28,785 bases of DNA. It comes from TMED109 sp002684605. Its GTDB lineage: Bacteria > Pseudomonadota > Alphaproteobacteria > TMED109. Every line of letters starts with the position of its first letter. Position 1 is the first letter of the stretch. Positions 22,858 to 28,785 of this stretch are shown one piece after another. Location of the stretch: NCBI GenBank assembly GCA_913046335.1, contig CAJWSU010000016.1, positions 1-28,785 on the forward strand. The letters are read 5' to 3'. The position numbers and the translations under genes are program-made. Under the pieces are notes generated by a model, which was given only the letters and a program-made list of their open reading frames with translations, did no database searches and was not told the DNA's origin.

Positions 22858-23688
22858 ATGAGGTTTGTTTCTAAATTTTTTAAAAGTAAAGCATCTGTTA
22901 TAAATGTAGTGAGGCTTAATGGAGTTATAGCTAGCGGCTCAAAATTTCTTGGATCAAGTAACCTCTCTTTAGAAAGCTTAGAAAAACAGATTGAAAGAGC
23001 ATTTTCTGGAAAGAAGATTGCGGGAGTTGCTTTAGTAATAAATTCGCCAGGAGGATCTCCTGTGCAGTCTGCACTTATCGCAGAAAGAATAATAGAGCTG
23101 TCTAAAAAAAATAATATTCCTGTTTTTGCTTTTGTTGAAGATGTTGCTGCTTCAGGGGGGTATTGGTTAGCATGTGCGGCGGATGAAATCTTTGTTATGC
23201 CGGCATCAATTGTTGGCTCTATTGGCGTGATCTCTGCTGGTTTTGGCTTTGTAGAAGTTATTAAAAAAATTGGAGTAGAAAGAAGGGTTTTTTCTAAAGG
23301 TGATAATAAAGGAATGTTAGATCCTTTTCAGCCTCAAAACTCTGATGATGTAAAAGTAATTACGGATTTACAAGAAGAAATACATCAGCAGTTTAAAGAT
23401 TGGGTTAGTTCTAGGAGAGGAAATAGGTTAAATATAGATGTAGTAAAAAAGGAAGGTATATTTGAAGCAAAAATATTTTCTGGAACAAAAGCATGTGAAT
23501 TTGGATTAGCTGACTCAATTGGAGAATTAAAACAAGTAATGAGAGAGCGTTTTAATGACAAAGTAGTTTTTAAAGAAATTTCAGGTAGAAAAAAATTAGG
23601 ACAAAGGCTTGGCCTTTCTTCATCTAGCTACTCTAGAATAATTGATCATATCGAAGAGAGAATTGCCTTTGCGAAGTTTGGACTATAG
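22858..23688 (+). CDS. S49 family serine peptidase (SppA/SohB-like)
   Basis: A 276-residue single-domain S49 peptidase. The nucleophile is Ser99 in VEDVAASGGYWLACAADEI, and the general base is probably Lys151 in SKGDNKGMLDPFQP; the 52-residue spacing equals that of Bacillus subtilis SppA (S147/K199). INSPGGSPVQSA (61-72) forms the oxyanion region. I see no membrane anchor or signal peptide, so the protein is either cytoplasmic or peripherally attached; family members degrade cleaved signal peptides or other short peptides. The ATG at 22858 has AAAGGA 7 bases upstream; an in-frame TTG at 22837 would add seven residues but lacks such a site. Confidence 0.9.
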   Translation: MRFVSKFFKSKASVINVVRLNGVIASGSKFLGSSNLSLESLEKQIERAFSGKKIAGVALVINSPGGSPVQSALIAERIIELSKKNNIPVFAFVEDVAASGGYWLACAADEIFVMPASIVGSIGVISAGFGFVEVIKKIGVERRVFSKGDNKGMLDPFQPQNSDDVKVITDLQEEIHQQFKDWVSSRRGNRLNIDVVKKEGIFEAKIFSGTKACEFGLADSIGELKQVMRERFNDKVVFKEISGRKKLGQRLGLSSSSYSRIIDHIEERIAFAKFGL

Positions 23689-23720
23689 TAATTTATGATT
23701 AAAATAGTATAGGAGTTTTA

Positions 23721-23966
23721 ATGTTAGGTTTTAGTTTTCCAAAAATTATATTATTATGTTTCATAATGTTAATAGTTTGGTATGGGTTTAAGTTAATAGA
23801 AAAACGAACACATATAAAACAAAATAAATCTCCTAATAAAAGCAAAGATAATAATAAAAGTAAATTTAAAGCTGATAATGTACAAGACTTAGAAAAGTGT
23901 GATGTTTGTAATAATTATTTTTTATCAGGGTCACCGTGTCCTGAATGTAACCCTCCTAAAGGATAG
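23721..23966 (+). CDS. Small membrane protein with a C-terminal zinc-ribbon-like CxxC pair
   Basis: An 81-residue protein. Residues 7-24 form one membrane helix; a polar, Lys/Asn/Ser-rich linker (about 28-55) follows; the C-terminus has two CxxC knuckles at Cys60/Cys63 and Cys73/Cys76 (CDVCNNYF...PCPEC), 9 residues apart, expected to bind one zinc. The motif resembles short zinc ribbons in proteins that bind nucleic acid or other proteins. The start has TAGGAG just upstream. It lies 32 bases after the S49 peptidase gene and 8 bases before glyQ, so it is in the same transcript. I believe small proteins of this kind occur at this place in other alphaproteobacteria, but cannot confirm that here. 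Function unknown. Confidence 0.75.
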   Translation: MLGFSFPKIILLCFIMLIVWYGFKLIEKRTHIKQNKSPNKSKDNNKSKFKADNVQDLEKCDVCNNYFLSGSPCPECNPPKG

Positions 23967-23974
23967 GATCTAAA

Positions 23975-24841
23975 ATGCATTTAGAGGACAATTCTTTTCA
24001 ATCTATAATATTTCGATTGCAACAATTTTGGGCAAAAAATAATTGTCTTGTACTGCAACCTATTGATATGGAAGTGGGAGCAGGAACTTTTCACCCAGCT
24101 ACTTTTCTTAAAGCTTTAGGAAAAAAACCATGGAAAGCAGCTTATGTTCAACCATGCAGAAGACCTACTGACGGAAGATATGGCTTAAATCCTAATAGGC
24201 TTCAACATTACTATCAGTTTCAAACAATACTTAAACCTTCTCCAGATAATATTCAGGATTTGTATTTACAGAGTTTAAGCGCCCTTGGGATTGATTCTAA
24301 AAAAAATGATATTCGTTTTGTTGAGGATGACTGGGAAAGTCCTACTCTTGGAGCGTGGGGTTTAGGATGGGAAGTTTGGTGTAATGGCATGGAAGTATCA
24401 CAATTTACATATTTTCAGCAAGTAGGTGGAATTGATTGTTCTCCAGTAACAGGTGAGCTTACATATGGCCTAGAAAGGTTAGCAATGTATATCCAAGGTA
24501 TAGATAATGTATATGATCTTTCTTGGGACAATAATGGTACAAAATATGGTGAAGTATTTTTGCAAAATGAAAAAGAGCAATCAGTATATAATTTTGAGAA
24601 ATCAAATCCTTTAGTTCTTATGAATTCTTTTAAAGAATTAGAAATTTTAAATACTAAGCTTATTAAGGAGAGTTTAGTATTACCAGCTTATGAACAGTGC
24701 ATCAAAGCAAGTCATATTTTTAATCTTATAGATGCTAGCGGAGTAATAGGGGTAAATGAAAGAGCAGATTATATAGGAAGAGTTAGAGCAATGGTTAAAT
24801 CTTGTGCAGATTTGTATATAAAAAATTTGGATGAGAAATAA
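23975..24841 (+). CDS. glyQ: Glycine-tRNA ligase alpha subunit
   Basis: A 288-residue class II synthetase subunit that, with GlyS, charges tRNA(Gly) in the bacterial alpha2beta2 form. The sequence matches GlyQ throughout: QSIIFRLQQFWAKNNCLVLQPIDMEVGAGTFHPATFLKALG, the motif 2 region YVQPCRRPTDGRYGLNPNRLQHYYQFQ (about 58-84), EDDWESPTLGAWGLGWEVWCNGMEVSQFTYFQQVGG, and a C-terminal ERADYIGRVRAMVKSCA. Length is usual for the family. It is followed by glyS after two bases, which suggests coupled synthesis of the two subunits. No T-box or other leader is present in the 8-base upstream gap. Confidence 0.97.
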   Translation: MHLEDNSFQSIIFRLQQFWAKNNCLVLQPIDMEVGAGTFHPATFLKALGKKPWKAAYVQPCRRPTDGRYGLNPNRLQHYYQFQTILKPSPDNIQDLYLQSLSALGIDSKKNDIRFVEDDWESPTLGAWGLGWEVWCNGMEVSQFTYFQQVGGIDCSPVTGELTYGLERLAMYIQGIDNVYDLSWDNNGTKYGEVFLQNEKEQSVYNFEKSNPLVLMNSFKELEILNTKLIKESLVLPAYEQCIKASHIFNLIDASGVIGVNERADYIGRVRAMVKSCADLYIKNLDEK

Positions 24842-24843
24842 AA

Positions 24844-26931
24844 ATGGCTGAATTATTAGTTGAACTTTATTCTGAAGAAATTCCTGCTAGCCTTCAAGAA
24901 GCATCAGTCAATACGTTTAAAGACTTACTTATTAAATCTTTTTTAGAAGCGGGTTTAAGCTTTGATTCTTTCGAAGTTTTTTGGAGTCCTATGAGACTAG
25001 TAGTTTGTTTAGAAGGTCTGGCTTTAAAATCTTCTGATATAGAGATTGATAAAAGAGGTCCAAGAGTAGATGCGAATGAAATGGCTATTAATGGTTTTGC
25101 AAAAGGATTAGGTATAAATGTAAATGAGCTAATTAAAATTGATACAGATAAAGGTGAATTCTATTTTTACAAAAATATAAAAAAGGGAATCAGTTCCTCA
25201 GTCATTATTGAGGAATCTATTAAAAATATAATTCTAAACTTTCCTTGGAAAAAGTCCATGCGTTGGGGAGATAGTAATCTTAAATGGATTAGGCCTCTTC
25301 ATAATATTACATGTGTGTTTGATGATAAACCTATCTTTTTTAAGATTGAAAATATTAATAGTAATAATAAAACTTATGGCCATAGATTTATTTTTCCCAA
25401 AGAAATAATAGTCAAAAATAAAAAAGAATATGTGCAAAAATTATTAGAAGCTAATGTTATGGTGGACCCAATATTAAGACAAAGTAAAATTATAAGCTTG
25501 GGAAATGATCTGGCTAATAAGCATAACTTAGTTTTTAAGCCTGAGAAAGCTTTATTAGAAGAAGTTTCCAACATAATAGAATATCCTTATTTATTTATAG
25601 GTGAGTTTGATAAGGAGTATTTATCCTTGCCTCCTCAAATATTAGAGCTCACAATGATAAAGCAGCAAAAATATTTTCCTTTATATAATGAAGACAAGGT
25701 TTTAAGTAAAAACTTTCTCGGTGTATCAAATATTCCTGTTGATAATAATAACCAAATTATTGCAGGCAATGAAAGAGTTTTGAAAGCTAGATTATCTGAT
25801 GCTCGTTTCTTTTTTGATAATGATGTTAAAAATGGTCTCGAAAAATTATCTGAAAAATTGAAGAGCATTATATTTCATCGCTCTCTTGGTGATATGCAAA
25901 AAAAAGTACATAGGATGTCTCTTATAACAGAAAAATATGCTGATATATTTGAAGCCAATAGTAAACTAGTTGTTAAAGCTGCAGAACTTTGTAAGGCAGA
26001 TTTATGTTGTGACGTAGTGTATGAAATGCCCGAATTGCAGGGGAAAATAGGAAGCATTTATGCAGAGATGCAAAAAATGCCAAGTGAAGTAGTTTTGTCT
26101 ATTAAAGAGCATTATTCTCCCTTAGGCCCGTCTGATAGTTGCCCAACAACTCCAGAATCTTCATTGTTATCGCTTTCTGATAAGTTAGATAGCCTGATAG
26201 GCTTTATTGCTATAGATATGAAGGCAACAGGGTCTAAAGACCCATTTGGTTTAAGAAGATCTTGTTTAGGTATAATAAGAATTATATTAGAAAATAAAAT
26301 TAGAATCTCTATGAAAAATATAGCATTAGATGTCTATGAAACTTATAAAACACAAGATATAAAATTAGTTCTTTCAAAGGAAGAATCTCAAGCATCATGT
26401 ATAGAGTTTGTTTATGATAGATTAAGAGTCTTTATGAAAGATAAAGGATTTAGTCAATCAAGTATACAGGCTGTTTATAATGTCTCTAATTTTTCTGATA
26501 TATTAGATGATTTTAATAAAATTAAAGCTTTAGATAAATTTATTAATGAGACCTCTGGAAAAGATTTTCTTAATATCTTAAAAAGAGTAAGAAGAATCCT
26601 GAATATTGAAGAAAAAAAAATAGATAGTATTATTGGCATAAAAGTTAATCAAGGTCTATTTGAAATGGAAGAAGAGAAAGACCTATATACTAGTCAGATT
26701 AAACTTGCTGAGGAAGTAAATAATTTATTGAAAAACGAAAAATATGAAAAAGCCATGAAAATTTTTTCTAAAAATTCTACTTTCTTAGAAAAGTTTTTTG
26801 AAAATGTTAAAGTAAATGTTGATGATAAAGCAATAAAAAATAATAGATTAATGCTTTTATCTATGATTAGAAACACCTTCATAAATTTTGCAGATTTTTC
26901 ATTGATTGAAGCGGAAAACGAAGTTAAGTAA
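24844..26931 (+). CDS. glyS: Glycine-tRNA ligase beta subunit
   Basis: The 695-residue beta subunit binds tRNA(Gly) and supports catalysis. It starts with MAELLVELYSEEIPASLQ, the typical N-terminus, followed by KRGPRVDANEMAINGFAKGLG, KKSMRWGDSNLKWIRPLHNI, MIKQQKYFPLYNE, the NERVLKARLSDARFFFDND stretch, and FHRSLGDMQKKVHRM. The region DLCCDVVYEMPELQGKIGSIYA (about 381-402) and DPFGLRRSCLGIIRIIL lead to the C-terminal helical anticodon-binding part. Length is in the family range. No frameshift or internal stop is visible. Confidence 0.97.
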   Translation: MAELLVELYSEEIPASLQEASVNTFKDLLIKSFLEAGLSFDSFEVFWSPMRLVVCLEGLALKSSDIEIDKRGPRVDANEMAINGFAKGLGINVNELIKIDTDKGEFYFYKNIKKGISSSVIIEESIKNIILNFPWKKSMRWGDSNLKWIRPLHNITCVFDDKPIFFKIENINSNNKTYGHRFIFPKEIIVKNKKEYVQKLLEANVMVDPILRQSKIISLGNDLANKHNLVFKPEKALLEEVSNIIEYPYLFIGEFDKEYLSLPPQILELTMIKQQKYFPLYNEDKVLSKNFLGVSNIPVDNNNQIIAGNERVLKARLSDARFFFDNDVKNGLEKLSEKLKSIIFHRSLGDMQKKVHRMSLITEKYADIFEANSKLVVKAAELCKADLCCDVVYEMPELQGKIGSIYAEMQKMPSEVVLSIKEHYSPLGPSDSCPTTPESSLLSLSDKLDSLIGFIAIDMKATGSKDPFGLRRSCLGIIRIILENKIRISMKNIALDVYETYKTQDIKLVLSKEESQASCIEFVYDRLRVFMKDKGFSQSSIQAVYNVSNFSDILDDFNKIKALDKFINETSGKDFLNILKRVRRILNIEEKKIDSIIGIKVNQGLFEMEEEKDLYTSQIKLAEEVNNLLKNEKYEKAMKIFSKNSTFLEKFFENVKVNVDDKAIKNNRLMLLSMIRNTFINFADFSLIEAENEVK

Positions 26932-26962
26932 ATATATTAATATTATATAGGATGGATATTTT

Positions 26963-28785
26963 ATGAATAAATGGGTTTATAGTTTTGGGGGTGGTAGTGC
27001 AGAAGGTGATGCTAAACTAAAAAATCTTTTAGGAGGTAAAGGAGCTAACTTAGCAGAAATGAATAATATCGGTGTGCCAGTTCCTCCAGGACTAACAATA
27101 ACAACAGAAGTATGCAATTTTTATTATTCTAATGAAAGTAATTATCCTTCAGAGCTAAACAATCAAGTGATGATAGCACTTAAAAATATAGAAAAAATTA
27201 CTAATATGACTTTTGGTGATTCAAAAAAACCCCTGTTATTATCGGTTCGTTCAGGAGCCAGAGCGTCTATGCCTGGTATGATGGATACGGTTTTAAATTT
27301 GGGTCTAAATGATATTACGGTAGAAGGTTTGGCTGAGGAAAGTGGAGATTACAGGTTTGCTTATGACAGTTATAGAAGATTTATTCAAATGTATGGCGAT
27401 GTAGTTTTAGAAATAGAATCCTCTGAATTTGAAGAATTGATTGAGCATGAAAAAGAAAAAGAAAATATTAGGCTTGATACAGAAGTTTCTGCAGAATCTT
27501 GGAAAAAAATAACAAAGCAGTTTAAAGTTTTAGTTAAGACAAAAACAGGTAAAGATTTTCCTCAAGATCCTATAGAACAATTGTGGGGTTCTGTAGGAGC
27601 AGTATTTAGTTCTTGGATGAATCAAAGAGCTATTACATACAGAGCACTTAATGATATTCCAGAATATTGGGGAACTGCAGTAAATATTCAGGCCATGGTT
27701 TTTGGAAATATGGGCGATGATTGCTGTACAGGTGTGGCATTTACAAGAAACCCTTCTAATGGAGAAAATAATTATTACGGAGAATATTTAGTAAATGCTC
27801 AGGGTGAAGATGTTGTTGCTGGTATTAGAACTCCTCAAAACTTGACTATTAAAGAAAGAATAGAGCAAAAAACAGAAGCTTTATCTATGGAAGAATCAAT
27901 TCCTAATATATATAATGAATTAGTATCAATATTTCTTAAATTAGAATCTCATTATCTTGATATGCAGGATATTGAGTTTACAGTACAAAAAAATAAATTA
28001 TGGATATTACAAACTAGGTCTGGAAAAAGAACTACTTCTGCAGCTGTCAGAATAGCAGTTGAAATGAAAAATGAAGGGCTTATTACTAAAGAAATAGCTG
28101 TTTGTAGAATAGATCCACTAGGACTGGACCAATTGTTACATCCCACTTTAGATCCTAAAGCTAATAAAACTATTTTGTCCAGAGGTTTACCGGCTTCTCC
28201 TGGTGCCGCTTCTGGAAAAGTAGTATTTAATTCTGAAGACGCTGTAGAAATGTCAAAAAATGGTGAAGATGTTATTTTGGTGAGAATGGAAACTAGTCCA
28301 GAAGATATACATGGAATGCATGCAGCCAAAGGTATATTAACAAGTAGGGGAGGCATGACTAGTCATGCAGCAGTTGTTGCTAGAGGTATGGGAAGACCAT
28401 GTGTTGCAGGGGCTGGAGAAATATTAATCGACCACAATAGTAATAATTTCACAGTAAATGATAAAATAATCAAATTTGGCGATATCATTACTCTTGATGG
28501 AAGTTGTGGAGAAGTAATTATAGGAGAAGTTCCAACTATTTTTCCAAAATTATCTAAAGATTTTTCTAAATTAATGAAATGGGCGGATGAAATTAGAGAT
28601 TTAGATGTTAGAGCTAATGCTGAAACTCCAAATGATGTGAAGACAGCTATAGAATTTGGTGCTGAGGGGATAGGACTATGCAGAACTGAACATATGTTTT
28701 TTGATAATGAAAGAATATTAGCTGTAAGAGAAATGATTTATTCTGATACAGAAAAAGATAGAAGAAAAGCTCTAGCAAAAATAGC
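26963..28785 (+). CDS. ppdK: Pyruvate phosphate dikinase, 3' end beyond the window
   Basis: The N-terminal 607 residues of an enzyme of about 880-890, running open to the window edge. It interconverts pyruvate, ATP and phosphate with phosphoenolpyruvate, AMP and pyrophosphate, and can serve gluconeogenesis or ADP-sparing glycolysis. The nucleotide-binding domain has GGKGANLAEM and SVRSGARASMPGMMDTVLNLGLND; the phosphohistidine is His468 in GGMTSHAAVVARGMGRPC; and the PEP-binding barrel has begun with AEGIGLCRTEHMFF. These motifs and the spacing separate it from PEP synthase. The ATG has AGGATGG upstream and lies 31 bases after glyS. The catalytic Cys of the C-terminal domain is outside the window. 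Confidence 0.95.
   Translation, partial: MNKWVYSFGGGSAEGDAKLKNLLGGKGANLAEMNNIGVPVPPGLTITTEVCNFYYSNESNYPSELNNQVMIALKNIEKITNMTFGDSKKPLLLSVRSGARASMPGMMDTVLNLGLNDITVEGLAEESGDYRFAYDSYRRFIQMYGDVVLEIESSEFEELIEHEKEKENIRLDTEVSAESWKKITKQFKVLVKTKTGKDFPQDPIEQLWGSVGAVFSSWMNQRAITYRALNDIPEYWGTAVNIQAMVFGNMGDDCCTGVAFTRNPSNGENNYYGEYLVNAQGEDVVAGIRTPQNLTIKERIEQKTEALSMEESIPNIYNELVSIFLKLESHYLDMQDIEFTVQKNKLWILQTRSGKRTTSAAVRIAVEMKNEGLITKEIAVCRIDPLGLDQLLHPTLDPKANKTILSRGLPASPGAASGKVVFNSEDAVEMSKNGEDVILVRMETSPEDIHGMHAAKGILTSRGGMTSHAAVVARGMGRPCVAGAGEILIDHNSNNFTVNDKIIKFGDIITLDGSCGEVIIGEVPTIFPKLSKDFSKLMKWADEIRDLDVRANAETPNDVKTAIEFGAEGIGLCRTEHMFFDNERILAVREMIYSDTEKDRRKALAKI

Noticed and set aside
27952..28356. 134-codon open frame on the minus strand
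   Set aside because: It lies wholly inside ppdK, whose plus-strand translation shows all family motifs; the antisense frame looks like no known protein and has no ribosome site.

Overview
The window is a gene-dense, AT-rich stretch (about 30% GC in the lines I sampled by eye) that reads as the chromosome of a free-living alphaproteobacterium, probably a marine one with a streamlined genome. Evidence: an ATP12-type F1-ATPase assembly factor next to an RluA-family pseudouridine synthase; the order polyprenyl synthase / TrmN6-like methyltransferase / S49 peptidase / glyQ / glyS / ppdK, which is familiar from alphaproteobacteria; a DUF1489 protein; a nickel superoxide dismutase; and very short intergenic gaps. 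I see no mobile elements, tRNA or rRNA genes, CRISPR arrays or phage genes. No stretch above about 200 bases lacks a gene.

Bases 1-4915: the 3' part of an rRNA pseudouridine synthase gene, atp12, and both subunits of propionyl-CoA carboxylase (pccB, pccA), all on the plus strand. pccA ends in a hairpin that runs into the convergent lipB gene. Bases 4888-7028: lipB (minus) and, divergent from it, the magnesium transporter mgtE. Bases 7044-15419: a nearly complete leucine-degradation operon with gaps of about 20 bases or less. Its order is isovaleryl-CoA dehydrogenase, a small exported six-cysteine protein, thiolase, methylcrotonyl-CoA carboxylase beta, methylglutaconyl-CoA hydratase, methylcrotonyl-CoA carboxylase alpha, HMG-CoA lyase and a DUF1489 protein. 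It turns isovaleryl-CoA into acetyl-CoA and acetoacetate; with pccBA, the window covers the carboxylation steps of branched-chain amino-acid catabolism.

Bases 15420-18418: an isolated promoter with a palindrome, then an exported GlcG/HbpS-like protein and a D-aminoacylase-family amidohydrolase, and on the opposite strand a PuuD-like membrane protein. Bases 18419-20349: the most interesting locus. A Fur-family-like inverted repeat precedes a nickel superoxide dismutase gene (sodN), followed by a 43-codon gene for an exported His-rich peptide. Convergent with it lie the predicted SodN maturation protease (sodX) and a hydroxypyruvate isomerase-family gene, which overlap by 8 bases. Two inverted repeats lie inside sodX where sodN transcripts would end.

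Bases 20402-28785: an unrecognised exported protein, the polyprenyl diphosphate synthase (minus), then the plus-strand run of TrmN6-like methyltransferase, S49 peptidase, small membrane zinc-ribbon protein, glyQ, glyS and the 5' two-thirds of pyruvate phosphate dikinase, cut by the window edge.

All assignments come from reading the protein sequences and motifs; no database search was run. The best candidates for something undescribed are the mirror-symmetric six-cysteine exported protein at 8227-8496 and the His-rich exported peptide at 19123-19254.
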